Assembly: GCF_003260995.1 (NCBI RefSeq)
Contig: NZ_CP030040.1
Location: forward strand, 2,097,995-2,161,994
Length of the DNA: 64,000 nucleotides
Direction of reading: 5' to 3'
DNA from: Acetobacterium sp. KB-1
Lineage (GTDB): Bacteria; Bacillota; Clostridia; Eubacteriales; Eubacteriaceae
In this document: in pieces, positions 32,780-41,326 of the stretch
Numbering within the stretch: position 1 is the first letter of the stretch
Layout: each line of letters opens with the position of its first letter
Translations under genes and position numbers: made by a program
Notes under the pieces: generated by a model
The model's database searches: none
Seen by the model: only the letters and a program-made list of their open reading frames with translations
What the model was told of the DNA's origin: nothing

Positions 32780-33529
32780 TCAAATGTAAATCTCTTTCTG
32801 ATCGATAGCCGTTTCTTTTTTTAGAAATTCTAAAAAACGCCCTTTTACCTTTCTTTTCGTTGCATAGCGGTTCAGTTTAGACTGATTAATGCTAAAGGTT
32901 TCAAAAAATACTTCATAGATATTCTTTAATTCTCCACCTTGATAAGTCACGTATAATTGATCTTCCACAAACAGATCAACCATTATTTTTTCAATTCCGG
33001 GTATGCTGATCCCTTCCCTTATTTCAACTGGTGATTCTACCACCAAATTCTTGACAATAACATTCTTTTGTCCTGGTATCATATATGTTTCTATCTCGTG
33101 ATTGTCTGGATTTATAAATACGTTCTTCATTGATTCCTGTAAAAAAGCAAACACCGATGATACTGCATCCTTATCAACTTCAATAATAATGTTACTAGTA
33201 ATAGGTTGGTGAACCATGTACTTATTTAACCAGCTTGTATCCCATATGTTCACTTCACTATATGGAAATTGTACTTTAATCTTCTTGTAAAGATTCTTCA
33301 TTTTCTTGTCGATAGGGGGGGAGAAATCACTTTTTCTTGTTGCTGTGTATAATCCTCTTTTTAAACTCTGAATTACTTGTTCCTTTTTCAAATGATAAAC
33401 CCGCCACCTAAAAGTCGTTTCTTTTAAATCCGGCTCTTCTTCTAAATAGAATTGGTAAAGTTGATTACTTGCAAACGGTTTATCCCCGAATTCTTTAATC
33501 AATTCAGCAGTTCTTAATTTATCGTTCAC
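32780..33529 (-). CDS. AbiEi-type antitoxin/transcriptional autorepressor
   Basis: This 249-residue protein has a GTG start after GGAGATGAG. The N-terminal ~75 residues form a winged helix-turn-helix (FASNQLYQFY...TFRWRVYHLKKEQVIQSLKRGLY). The C-terminal domain is the AbiEi/DUF6577 kind (YSEVNIWDTSWLN...IEVDKDAVSSVFAFL). In studied AbiE systems this protein binds two inverted repeats in its own promoter and neutralises the toxin without forming a tight complex. Two such repeats lie right upstream here. Confidence 0.82.
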   Translation of the reverse strand: MNDKLRTAELIKEFGDKPFASNQLYQFYLEEEPDLKETTFRWRVYHLKKEQVIQSLKRGLYTATRKSDFSPPIDKKMKNLYKKIKVQFPYSEVNIWDTSWLNKYMVHQPITSNIIIEVDKDAVSSVFAFLQESMKNVFINPDNHEIETYMIPGQKNVIVKNLVVESPVEIREGISIPGIEKIMVDLFVEDQLYVTYQGGELKNIYEVFFETFSINQSKLNRYATKRKVKGRFLEFLKKETAIDQKEIYI

Positions 33530-33555
33530 TTTATCTCATCTCCGATTTTTCTTTT

Positions 33556-33596
33556 CCAACAAACGGGGCCTTTTTTATTTAGGCCCCATTTGTTGG
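33556..33596. promoter_or_regulatory. Inverted repeat 2, candidate AbiEi operator
   Basis: CCAACAAACGGGGCCT and AGGCCCCATTTGTTGG, 16-bp arms with one mismatch, lie between the promoter and the antitoxin start. They are the same sequence as the copy upstream of the promoter. Confidence 0.7.
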
Positions 33597-33612
33597 GTTT
33601 GCTCTATGTGTA

Positions 33613-33641
33613 ATTATAGTCTCTAAAACTCAAAATATCAA
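33613..33641 (-). promoter_or_regulatory. Strong promoter of the AbiE operon
   Basis: On the minus strand TTGATA (33641-33636) and TATAAT (33618-33613) are separated by exactly 17 bases. The pair sits between the two long inverted repeats, so a bound repressor would cover it. Confidence 0.8.
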
Positions 33642-33650
33642 GAAAAATAA

Positions 33651-33699
33651 AAACCCAACAAACGGGGCCTTTTCAATTTAGGCCCCATTTGTTGGGTTT
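33651..33699. promoter_or_regulatory. Inverted repeat 1, candidate AbiEi operator
   Basis: AAACCCAACAAACGGGGCCT and AGGCCCCATTTGTTGGGTTT, 20-bp arms with one mismatch, lie just upstream of the -35 box. They could also act as a terminator because Ts follow on both strands. Confidence 0.7.
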
Positions 33700-33712
33700 T
33701 ATTTTTTAGCTT

Positions 33713-33764
33713 GAGGGGACGGTTATTTTATGGTGTATTTCTCAAATAAGCATAAGTCCCCCTG
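33713..33764. repeat. GGGGAC-type repeat fragment
   Basis: GAGGGGACGGTTATTTTATG ... CATAAGTCCCCCT: the ends are complementary (GGGGAC/GTCCCC) and the core matches the repeat at 31131. No gene is seen between 33700 and 33885. Confidence 0.45.
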
Positions 33765-33885
33765 GCAACAGGGCTTCTGAACTATCCGTTTATTTACTGT
33801 GATCTAATCACCGATTTCAAAAAAAGTCTTTGATACAATAAGAAGCATTCATTTCATTTATCAATTTTTTATTCGGAGGTATCAA

Positions 33886-34047
33886 ATGTATATTAAAATA
33901 ATAGGCTCACTTGTCGGTGGCGCATTGGGACTTCTCTATTATAAACTGGTTGGCTGCTCCAACGGCAGTTGCCCCATTACTGCCAAACCCCATCGAACTG
34001 CGATTTATGGCGCCATTCTTGGTTTTATGATCAGTTCTTCCTTTTAA
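33886..34047 (+). CDS. DUF6132 small membrane protein
   Basis: This 53-residue protein, too short for routine ORF lists, has GGAGG six bases before the ATG. It has a glycine-rich membrane helix (IIGSLVGGALGLLYYKLVG), the GCSNGSCPIT motif with two cysteines, then a second short helix (IYGAILGFMISSSF). This is the DUF6132 pattern, found in anaerobes beside rhodanese and redox membrane genes. Here it precedes a NapH-like protein by 17 bases and probably shares its transcript. The cysteines may handle sulfur or metal, but this is not proven. Confidence 0.8.
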   Translation: MYIKIIGSLVGGALGLLYYKLVGCSNGSCPITAKPHRTAIYGAILGFMISSSF

Positions 34048-34064
34048 ATTAAAGGTGCTGTTGT

Positions 34065-34628
34065 ATGAAAAACAATCAATTCTTATTCCTCTTGGTACTG
34101 ACTTATTTTGCGTTGGGATTTGTCAATATTCACTTTGCCATTTTGGGTCTCGTCTGCATGATGTTACCCTTTATTTTATTATTTAAAAACCGCAAAAAAA
34201 CCTGGTGTCAAGGCTATTGCCCCCGGGCCAGCCTGCTGAGCACGACTGGCAAACTTACTTCGAAATTTTCGTTGAAAACACCAGCCTTTTTTATCCAAGG
34301 TAAGATGAAACGGATTATGCTTATCTATTTTGGCATCAGCCTAATCTTTATCACCATGTCCACCGTTCGTGTTGGACTAGGCTTTTCACCCGCTTTGGAA
34401 TACCTTCGTTTTCTGATTGTGATTCCCCTGCCATTTGAAATGCCTCAATTGATCATCTTTGAAAGGCTACCAGCTTGGTTGACACATCTGTCCTACCGTT
34501 TTTATTCCATGATGCTGACTACCACGTTTATCGGTGTGATCCTGTCGCTGGTTTACAAACCGCGCACCTGGTGTACCATCTGTCCCATTTCAACCATTTC
34601 CAGCGAGTATATTAAATATTTACGTTGA
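34065..34628 (+). CDS. NapH/NosR-like membrane iron-sulfur protein (short form)
   Basis: This 187-residue protein has about four membrane helices (residues ~7-40, 78-100, 118-135 and 145-165). Cysteine pairs WCQGYCPRAS (~48-56) and TWCTICPIST (~168-177) face the same side. They match the two CxxxCP motifs of the NapH/NosR/CcoG ferredoxin-type membrane family, but there is no C-terminal 2[4Fe-4S] domain. It is probably a membrane electron carrier or redox scaffold with the DUF6132 partner. Confidence 0.72.
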   Translation: MKNNQFLFLLVLTYFALGFVNIHFAILGLVCMMLPFILLFKNRKKTWCQGYCPRASLLSTTGKLTSKFSLKTPAFFIQGKMKRIMLIYFGISLIFITMSTVRVGLGFSPALEYLRFLIVIPLPFEMPQLIIFERLPAWLTHLSYRFYSMMLTTTFIGVILSLVYKPRTWCTICPISTISSEYIKYLR

Positions 34629-34645
34629 CCTCTTGCGCATCGCAC

Positions 34646-34676
34646 TGAAAAAGCCCCGGACAACGCCGGGGGCTTA
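34646..34676 (-). terminator. Intrinsic terminator after the flavodoxin gene
   Basis: On the minus strand AAGCCCCCGGCG/TGTCCGGGGCTT is followed by TTTTC. Confidence 0.75.
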
Positions 34677-34700
34677 GAGACATCGAGGACTTTTCATTTG

Positions 34701-35195
34701 TCACAATTCCAGGTTCAAGGCAAATTCCGCTGCATTCCTTAAATCCTCACTGTTTGGTCTACCTTTATTCATTCCACCAAAGAATTTAAGAAAACTGTTG
34801 GTATTAAACCCTTTGCAGCTAAACTCCCCTTTTACGATGTATCCCTTTGACACAAGTTTCTGTCTTAGTACCGAATGATCTTTTACTACCTTATCTTCTC
34901 CTATAATCGCACTGGTAGAGAAGATAAAGCAAGGCTTTTTAGACACTTCCGGCAACTGATCAGCTAGATCCAGTAATTCTTTATAGTGACTGCCACTGTC
35001 GATGCCTGCTCCAAAGCCAATCAGGTCATAATCCTCAAGATCTTTCAGCGTGACCTGATCAATTCTTTTTACCGGGGCATGTAATACTTCGGCAAATACA
35101 TCAGCAATTTTTGCGGTATTGTTGTGATGATAAGAATGAACAATAATCAGACACTTTCCTCCCTCGATGGCCATAACACGATTTTCTTTCGGCAT
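34701..35195 (-). CDS. Flavodoxin family protein
   Basis: This 164-residue cytoplasmic protein has a flavodoxin fold: CLIIVHSYHHNNTAKIADV is the FMN phosphate loop region, LIGFGAGIDSGSHYKELLDL the 50s loop, and the C-terminal GRPNSEDLRNAAEFA is typical of clostridial members. The phosphate loop lacks the usual T/S-x-T-GNT spelling (HSYHHNN), so FMN binding should be checked. It has GAGGTG before the ATG and its own terminator. The hydrolase gene 29 bases upstream is on the same strand, probably one operon. Confidence 0.8.
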   Translation of the reverse strand: MPKENRVMAIEGGKCLIIVHSYHHNNTAKIADVFAEVLHAPVKRIDQVTLKDLEDYDLIGFGAGIDSGSHYKELLDLADQLPEVSKKPCFIFSTSAIIGEDKVVKDHSVLRQKLVSKGYIVKGEFSCKGFNTNSFLKFFGGMNKGRPNSEDLRNAAEFALNLEL

Positions 35196-35224
35196 GGTTT
35201 TTCACCTCTCATTTTTATTTCACT

Positions 35225-35977
35225 CTATGATTTTAAAAATTCGGTCATTTCTTTTAGATATAAATCCGGGTTTCCGACACACAATTCCCCGTGATCAAAT
35301 CCTTTGAAAACCTTGATCTTAACACTGGGGGATTTTGATAATATGCAATTTGCATATTTTTTTCCCAGCCACGCCTCCTTGGAACCATACCAATATGCGA
35401 TATCGGTCTTGGAGTCAACAATTGAATCTGGAAGGGCATAACTAAAAACCGACACATGGGCATTTCTGCAGCTTTGACCTGTCATATTTGCCCCAATTCG
35501 AAAAACGTCATCAACCATTTCCGGGGGATAAAAGGTTCGATTTAGTAGATGCTTCAAAAGCCTGCTTCCTTTTTTCATGCTATGCGCTTGCCTTATTCGA
35601 TAATTTACAGACAAGTCCAACAAAAATTTATTCATTGGAACGATCGGCCCTGCATCAACAATTGCCTTATCAATTTCAAGTCTGTTTTGAACAATTATCT
35701 CAACCACAATTGTAGCCCCCAGCGATGCTCCGCAAATTGCAAAGACATGTTTCCCATATGTTTGTAAAACATAATCACTTATATCGGTAGCCGCTTTTTC
35801 AACCGTCATAAACGTCGAATTATTTTCTATGTCATGTCCATCCAATACCGGCACAATAACAAAATAATCATTACTTAAAACATCTATTTGAGGTTTCCAC
35901 ATTCTCCAGGATATGCCATATCCATGAATGAGAATGATCGATTTATTCTGCTTATTTCCAAATTCTTTAAATAACAT
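35225..35977 (-). CDS. Alpha/beta hydrolase
   Basis: This 250-residue protein has the oxyanion HGYG at 18-21, the nucleophile elbow GASLGA and the C-terminal catalytic His in GFDHGEL, the order of alpha/beta hydrolases. An acid in the WYGSKEAW region is likely. There is no signal peptide. The substrate is unknown. It lies upstream of the flavodoxin gene in the same direction. Confidence 0.82.
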   Translation of the reverse strand: MLFKEFGNKQNKSIILIHGYGISWRMWKPQIDVLSNDYFVIVPVLDGHDIENNSTFMTVEKAATDISDYVLQTYGKHVFAICGASLGATIVVEIIVQNRLEIDKAIVDAGPIVPMNKFLLDLSVNYRIRQAHSMKKGSRLLKHLLNRTFYPPEMVDDVFRIGANMTGQSCRNAHVSVFSYALPDSIVDSKTDIAYWYGSKEAWLGKKYANCILSKSPSVKIKVFKGFDHGELCVGNPDLYLKEMTEFLKS

Positions 35978-36125
35978 CCCGTTGCGCTCCTAATCCATGA
36001 CTATAAATTTTAATTGTTTCAAATTTGGTTTTGCTCGTGATTTTTTTACATTATACCACCGCCAGGATGTTTCCGTCTCAACCAATTGCGAAGTTTTCTT
36101 TAGTCTCCATTTATTTTTCTTTTTA

Positions 36126-36165
36126 ATTGCAATTCGGGAGACCATAAAGCCTCCCGAATTGCAAT
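36126..36165. repeat. Perfect 15-bp hairpin
   Basis: ATTGCAATTCGGGAG and CTCCCGAATTGCAAT around a 10-base loop. It has no T-run, so it may be a relic terminator or a small structured element. Confidence 0.55.
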
Positions 36166-36394
36166 GTGTTTATTCTTGTTTCCACACTTCTAAAATGATA
36201 AAATATCATTACAATCATCGACCATTCCACTCGGATAAAAGTACTGGCTTAACAAGTCTAAAAGCAAAACCAATCTTATTATCATTGTCCTGGAATAATT
36301 ATTCGTCAATTAAACGTCTATTTTAATAAAATAAAACTATACTTTTCGAAAGAAAAAAAGCTGAATCAATCCGTTGAAGATGAAGTGATTGCTA

Positions 36395-36690
36395 AAATGC
36401 CAGTCGCCTTGTTTTACTAATTCCAGCTATTGGAGTTGTCAATCTGGCACACATCTTTTATTTTATCATCAGTTTTACGCCGAAACCCTCCTTGAAGAAA
36501 AATGGGTAAATGGAATTGTCTTCATCCATACGGTTAGTGCCGTGATCGCTCTGATCCTGTCACTTGCTCTCATTCACATCAATAAAAAAAGGCGGCTCGT
36601 TTACGTTTGAAAATAATCGAAAATTTCGCAGCCCTTTTTGTTCTCATTCTCGGAATTTCACTAGTGTTAGTTGATCAATATGCCACAACA
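36395..36690 (+). pseudogene. Degenerate membrane-protein remnant
   Basis: Pieces in different frames read LIPAIGVVNLAHIFYFIISF, WVNGIVFIHTVSAVIALILSLALI and ENFAALFVLILGISLVLVD, three hydrophobic segments. No single frame holds them and no start signal exists. The family is unknown. Confidence 0.35.
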
Positions 36691-36863
36691 AAATCACCCC
36701 TTTTTTAGTGGTTTGTACCGTATTGGGAGGTGACGTGGGGACGTTTCGGGACCTATGACATTTCGGATTAACTGTTGGCGATATTAAAGAAATTAGCCTT
36801 ATTGCCGACAATAGATATTGAACATAAAGACACACTTATCTACAAAAAGGAGACAATGTTTCG

Positions 36864-37637
36864 ATGAAAATAAATTCTATTGATAAAAATTTGTATAACA
36901 GCTACAGTCAAATGACAACAAGGCAAAAAGTGATGGAGAAAAGCGAACCGTTCAATCCGGCCGTTTCAAAAAAAACGGATACGCTTGATATTTCAAAAGC
37001 AGCCTATAAAACGGCGGTAAGTGACGAGACGATGTCTGCCACATCTGGAAAAGACTCGCTTGGAATAACAAAAGGCCAGAACGCCAACAGTTATATTATC
37101 CATTTTTCTGATTCAGCGATGGTAAGCAGAGCTATTTCGAGAGGCTATCTAACCGTTAACGGTGTCGATATCCAGCTTTCAGATGATTTGAAAAAACAAT
37201 TAACTGAAATAGATAATCAGGCCCAAGTTGACCGTGAAGCTGCTTTTTATCAATATATTATGGCACATGATCTGGCAGTCTCCAAACAACAAAGTGAAGC
37301 ATGGGCAAGTGCCTACAAAGATTTAGCGGAAGCGATTGAAATAGCCGCAAAAATTTCCGCAGGCGGAAAAGTATCCAGTTCTGACCTAAAAAAATTGATG
37401 GACACAAGTCCGCAGCTTTATGCGATGGCAATGGCTGCAAAGATGATGGCAGAAAGACAAGAAAAACAGACTGATACTGGAATGACAGACAATGAAGAAA
37501 CAAGCAAAAGCGATACTGTCGAACAAGGCGTTAGCTGGTCTGATTTTGAAAGGAAATCTTATGAAACACAGATGAGTGTCACGATGGATGATACCCCATC
37601 CGCTACCAGTGTTGAAAAAAAAGAAGTTATTCTTTAA
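36864..37637 (+). CDS. Hypothetical helical protein
   Basis: This 257-residue protein has AAGGAG before the ATG. There is no signal peptide or membrane helix. The N-terminal ~75 residues are Ser/Thr/Lys rich and look disordered (KKTDTLDISKAAYKTAVSDET resembles the N-termini of flagellar-hook-associated or FlgM-like regulators). The middle is a folded helical part (MVSRAISRGYLTVNGVDIQLSDDLKKQL). The C-terminus is acidic and disordered. I do not recognise a family. It is a single gene flanked by repeat-like sequences. Confidence 0.65.
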   Translation: MKINSIDKNLYNSYSQMTTRQKVMEKSEPFNPAVSKKTDTLDISKAAYKTAVSDETMSATSGKDSLGITKGQNANSYIIHFSDSAMVSRAISRGYLTVNGVDIQLSDDLKKQLTEIDNQAQVDREAAFYQYIMAHDLAVSKQQSEAWASAYKDLAEAIEIAAKISAGGKVSSSDLKKLMDTSPQLYAMAMAAKMMAERQEKQTDTGMTDNEETSKSDTVEQGVSWSDFERKSYETQMSVTMDDTPSATSVEKKEVIL

Positions 37638-37659
37638 TAAAAGAATTGTTTAAGCCGTG

Positions 37660-37720
37660 GATAATGCCCAAGGAGCACACGGGGACGTTTTTTTGTGCTG
37701 CCTTTGCCTAATAACGTCCC
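37660..37720. repeat. GGGGACG-type repeat with AGCACA/TGTGCT arms
   Basis: AGCACA, CGGGGACGTTTTT, TGTGCT form a short hairpin. The core is shared with the repeats near 31131 and 36735. Confidence 0.5.
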
Positions 37721-37810
37721 ATATGTTTATTGTCCGTACCGTACTAAAACCAAATTTCGGAGTTGTAATCGTTAACAAACTACGAAAAGGACATCTCATC
37801 TCAAAGTATG

Positions 37811-37834
37811 AACCCCCTCGAATTCGAGGGGGTT
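37811..37834. repeat. Perfect 24-bp palindrome
   Basis: AACCCCCTCGAATTCGAGGGGGTT is fully self-complementary. It lies between convergent genes (36864 plus and mscL minus) and may serve as a loop-less bidirectional terminator or an element end. Confidence 0.55.
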
Positions 37835-37918
37835 AAAATCTGAATTATGCAAGGATTCCCACCAGCCAAGAAATTCGAGGCTATTTTTCGAGAGTTTTAA
37901 ACGAACACGCTATTTAAA

Positions 37919-38314
37919 CTATTTTGTTTTGAGAATATCGCGAATTTCTTCAAGCAAAAGCGCTTCTTTGCTCGGCACTTCAGAGGCAATCGCTTCTTCA
38001 GACTCTTTTTTTCTTCTAAATGTAAAGAGTTTAATAATCCCAAAAATAGAAACTGCAATAATTAAAAAATCAACCATCGACTGGATAAATGCGCCATAGC
38101 GAATGGCCACTTCAACAACCTCTCCACTTGCAGGGGTAATGATAAATTTCAAATCTTCAAAATTAATCCCTCCTAATAGAATCCCGATTATTGGCATTAA
38201 AATATCATTAACCAATGATGTGACTATTTTCCCAAAAGCTGCACCAATGATCACCGCAACGGCAAGATCCATGACGTTACCTTTCAATACAAATTCTTTA
38301 AATTCTTTTAGCAT
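37919..38314 (-). CDS. mscL: Large-conductance mechanosensitive channel
   Basis: This 131-residue membrane channel releases solutes on hypo-osmotic shock. N-terminal amphipathic KEFKEFVLKGNVMDLAVAVIIGAAFGKIV contains the family signature. The second helix is near residues 72-95 (FIQSMVDFLIIAVSIFGII), and a charged C-terminal helix ends EEIRDILK. GGGAGG precedes the ATG. Length normal. Confidence 0.96.
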   Translation of the reverse strand: MLKEFKEFVLKGNVMDLAVAVIIGAAFGKIVTSLVNDILMPIIGILLGGINFEDLKFIITPASGEVVEVAIRYGAFIQSMVDFLIIAVSIFGIIKLFTFRRKKESEEAIASEVPSKEALLLEEIRDILKTK

Positions 38315-38359
38315 TTTAAAACCTCCCTGTTATTTTTCACCCGATGCCCCCAGTCCATG

Positions 38360-38695
38360 CTATTCTAATCGTTCCATTAACTTTAAACTGTAACCAACTT
38401 CTATAACTTCTTGCCTAGACAAGATAACCCCTTCAATCGGTCTTTTATTTAATTTAAATACAATCGCTATTTGATTTACTTCTTGTTCAAATTGGATTCG
38501 ATTAAAAGCAATTTCCACACCTAGTAATTCTGTCATAATTTCTGCTGTACCTTCATGACCAATTGCTGAAATATATGGACTTTCTTTAACTAACCTCCTA
38601 GCCGTTTCAAAATCAATATCACTGATACGATATATACCATTCGTTGTTGCAACAGTTCCATTTAAAAATGCGATTGATAATTTATTAACGTTCAA
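38360..38695 (-). CDS. DUF1874 protein (STIV B116 / AcrIII-1 / Crn2 ring-nuclease fold)
   Basis: This 111-residue protein has a TTG start after AAGGAG. Family phrases are FLNGTVATTNGIY, SAIGHEGTAEIMTELLG and KRPIEGVILSRQEV. DUF1874 includes viral AcrIII-1 and cellular Crn2, dimeric nucleases that cleave the cyclic tetra-adenylate of type III CRISPR. From memory the key residues in SIRV1 gp29 are His47 and Glu88, with basic residues at 66 and 85. This protein has His47, Arg66, Arg85 and Glu88 at the same numbers. No CRISPR or CARF gene is visible in the window. It stands alone behind mscL; a non-CRISPR role is possible. Confidence 0.8.
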   Translation of the reverse strand: MNVNKLSIAFLNGTVATTNGIYRISDIDFETARRLVKESPYISAIGHEGTAEIMTELLGVEIAFNRIQFEQEVNQIAIVFKLNKRPIEGVILSRQEVIEVGYSLKLMERLE

Positions 38696-38750
38696 ATCAT
38701 CTTCTCCTTAAATTCTTCAAAATTATGTATAACCTTTGTAAAGGTAATCA

Positions 38751-38795
38751 AAAAACAAATCAAGAACCTCCTGAATTTAAGGAAGCCAAGGTTCT
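38751..38795 (-). terminator. Terminator after the MFS exporter gene
   Basis: On the minus strand AGAACCT...TTCCT pairs with AGGA...GGTTCT, followed by TGATTTGTTTTTT. Confidence 0.65.
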
Positions 38796-38852
38796 GGATC
38801 ATTGCAATAACAACAATGCCGTCATTCAAAAGGCCATTTATACCTCTTATTA

Positions 38853-40451
38853 CTACTCTTTCAGTTTTACGTTTGGTAATACGAAAACTGCCAGCAGTAA
38901 TCCGATACTTACAATTACCGTAAGAACAATTCCTACTAAATCCATTGACATCGACATTGCATTGGTTACAATACTCGCTATTTTCGGTTCTACCACTTCT
39001 TTAAATGTCTCTACATTCTGAATGAGTAATTCGCGAATTTCATTTTTTGTCATATCCGTAGTATTTAAAATACTTGAATCAAGTATCCCCTGGGCAATAT
39101 AACCAAATACACTTGAAAACAATACTGTTCCTAAAACTGCGACACTAGCAGATGCACCAAGGTTCTGAAATGTCGTTAATAATCCTGAGCCTTCGTTTTT
39201 CCATTCTATATTGACGTTTGATAATGCGAGGTTATAGGCCACACTGAATGCAATCCCCACACCAAACCCGATAAAAAGAAAGGCGGAAATAAAACTGCTA
39301 CCACTGATATCGGTAAAATTCCCCCAAAACGGCATCCTCATCAAGGTAATACCTGTCAGCAACGAAATTAAACCAGCAACAAGCATAATTTTAGGTGAAA
39401 AACGGTAAATCAATCGTGTCACAAATAATGACGATATCAACAGTGCGATCGACAGTGGCATTAAACTGATCCCGGTATTGAACGCATTATAACCCAATGC
39501 ATTTTGCATAAATACTGGCATGCAGAACATAATTCCTGAAAATGTCATCTGCCCAAATAAATACACGAATATGGCGGGTGAAAATATACGGTTACTAAAT
39601 ATCTGGGGATGAAATAAAACCGCTTTATTGTTTTTTACCCGTTTTCTCAACCACATTAAAAGCATAAACAAAAATGCAATTCCGAATAAGATCATGATAA
39701 AAGAGGCCGATAATCCAAATAATGAGAGAGTAACCCCGCCAATTTCAAATGGCTGCTTGGCATAAAACCAGCCATAGTCCTGTGCTGTTAATAGTCCTAA
39801 AACAATCAAAAACAATCCTAAAGCTGAAAACCAAAAACCCACAAAATCTATTTTCGGTCGGTTTTCTTTTACAATAAAATCTTTTGGTATCACCCCTGAA
39901 AATACTAATGCAATTATAGCAACCATCACTTCACCACCAAAGATAACGCGCCATGATAAATATGTGGTTACTGCTCCGCCGATAATCGGTCCGACTGCCA
40001 AGGCTACTGCTGCAACTGTCGCATATATAGACATTGCTTTTGCACGGTCACGGCCTTCGTAATTGCTGATTAGTATTGATAAAACTGCCGGCATCATGAT
40101 TGCTGCTGCAATCCCTTCAATCACCGACCATCCAATTGCTAACATCATGATATTTGCACTCAATGCCGCCGTTAAGGTACCCACACAGTAAATCAATAAT
40201 CCATATATAAATGCTTTTTTCTTTCCGATAATATCAGACAGTTTCGCTCCTAAAAGCATACAGGATGCCATGACTAATGTATATAATGACATTACCCCCT
40301 TGACCGTACTAACGTTTGTATTTAGATCCTTTACGACATTTTCTATCGATACATTCATTGCGGTTGTATCAATCACCATGACAAATACTGCCATTAAAAT
40401 GACCAATAATATATTCCAGTTACTCTTCGCTTTGTTTATATTTTCTTTCAT
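38853..40451 (-). CDS. DHA2-family MFS multidrug exporter
   Basis: This 532-residue membrane protein has about 14 transmembrane helices, the DHA2 (EmrB/QacA) class. Motif D1-like VMVIDTTAMNVSIENV is in helix 1, motif A GAKLSDIIGKKKAFI is between helices 2 and 3, and motif C AVGPIIGGAVTTYLSWR is in helix 5. It would export drugs or toxic metabolites using the proton gradient. Its ATG overlaps the flavin-reductase stop by four bases (ATGA), so the two are co-translated. No regulator gene is adjacent. Confidence 0.9.
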   Translation of the reverse strand: MKENINKAKSNWNILLVILMAVFVMVIDTTAMNVSIENVVKDLNTNVSTVKGVMSLYTLVMASCMLLGAKLSDIIGKKKAFIYGLLIYCVGTLTAALSANIMMLAIGWSVIEGIAAAIMMPAVLSILISNYEGRDRAKAMSIYATVAAVALAVGPIIGGAVTTYLSWRVIFGGEVMVAIIALVFSGVIPKDFIVKENRPKIDFVGFWFSALGLFLIVLGLLTAQDYGWFYAKQPFEIGGVTLSLFGLSASFIMILFGIAFLFMLLMWLRKRVKNNKAVLFHPQIFSNRIFSPAIFVYLFGQMTFSGIMFCMPVFMQNALGYNAFNTGISLMPLSIALLISSLFVTRLIYRFSPKIMLVAGLISLLTGITLMRMPFWGNFTDISGSSFISAFLFIGFGVGIAFSVAYNLALSNVNIEWKNEGSGLLTTFQNLGASASVAVLGTVLFSSVFGYIAQGILDSSILNTTDMTKNEIRELLIQNVETFKEVVEPKIASIVTNAMSMSMDLVGIVLTVIVSIGLLLAVFVLPNVKLKE

Positions 40452-41008
40452 CTTTTCTCCGTTTTTCGGCCACTTGCGATTGCATAAGCGGCGGCTTTCG
40501 CTGCAACTCGTTTATAATCACTATTCCAACGGTTCACGCCAATATAGTCAAAAATAACCATACCGGTATGTCGACAGAAACGATCCATCTGTTCAAGACT
40601 GGTTAAGAGTCCATTTCCGGTTCCTCCGGCTGAAGCAATCATTAGAATCTGCTTATCACGCAAGACTTTTTGCCCATTAAATTCGCAACGACGAAGTCGA
40701 TCAATAAAGCTTTTCCATGCTTCGGTTGTTTCTCCCCAATAGACAGGTGAGACCAAAATGATGGCATCACTTGCTTCGATCCGAGCGACAATTTCATCAA
40801 AGCCATCATTTCCAAACGTACAGAAATTTTCATCTCGACAAGGCCCCCAACCGTCACCACATACTTTGCATCGTATTAGTTCGTAATCACACAATCTTAT
40901 TTCATCTACCTCGGCTCCGCCATCGGTTGCACCCAGCTTTGCCGCATCAATTACAGACTGACATAACCCATCTTTTTTGGGATTACCTGACAAAACACAT
41001 AGTTTCAT
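40448..41008 (-). CDS. NAD(P)H-dependent FMN reductase / multimeric flavodoxin
   Basis: This 186-residue flavoprotein has the FMN phosphate loop SGNPKKDGLCQSVID at the N-terminus and SPVYWGETTEAWKSFIDR near residue 80, the flavin ring contact of the WrbA/iron-sulfur flavoprotein group. Between them are cysteines CKVCGDGWGPC...NFC that resemble the compact Cys motif of iron-sulfur flavoproteins. It may bind a [4Fe-4S] cluster as well as FMN. It is coupled to the downstream exporter, suggesting detoxification of a redox-active compound. Confidence 0.8.
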   Translation of the reverse strand: MKLCVLSGNPKKDGLCQSVIDAAKLGATDGGAEVDEIRLCDYELIRCKVCGDGWGPCRDENFCTFGNDGFDEIVARIEASDAIILVSPVYWGETTEAWKSFIDRLRRCEFNGQKVLRDKQILMIASAGGTGNGLLTSLEQMDRFCRHTGMVIFDYIGVNRWNSDYKRVAAKAAAYAIASGRKTEKR

Positions 41009-41178
41009 TATTTAAATCCTTTCTCTTGCTATTTTTGGTTATTTGTATTTAATGTACTTTATTTATTATACGCCTAACTGAGCGATGATCGCAACCTTAT
41101 GATAAAAAAAGCCATTCTCGTGATATCCCAATGCTTGGCAATTAACACGGTCTATGAAAAACAGGCGCAATAGCGCAC

Positions 41179-41208
41179 AACGAATCAGTTCATTTGAACT
41201 GATTCGTT
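41179..41208. repeat. 14-bp inverted repeat
   Basis: AACGAATCAGTTCA and TGAACTGATTCGTT flank two bases. It is suitable as a dimeric repressor operator for the divergent reductase/exporter pair. Confidence 0.5.
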
Positions 41209-41326
41209 CGTACTTCCTTCATCGCATTCCAAAAATCTTCAAGCTGATTTGACACCAATAAGCGCTCAGTAACCCCACGTCTACAAATATGTTAAGCAAC
41301 GCATCTATTTATTTACAAATCCACCC

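Larger units (their letters stand above)
35978..36863. other. Large intergenic region with decayed sequence
   Basis: It holds a perfect hairpin (36126-36165), a degenerate membrane-protein relic (about 36395-36690) and a GACGTGGGGACGTTTCGGG repeat-like stretch near 36731-36750. No intact gene is supported. Confidence 0.5.

Noticed and set aside
33556-33699. Repeat pair as a CRISPR array
   Set aside because: Only two units, each a self-complementary hairpin, flanking a promoter; no spacers of regular size.
38725-39021. 98-codon plus-strand frame
   Set aside because: It covers the MFS terminator hairpin and then runs antisense to the exporter; no ribosome site.
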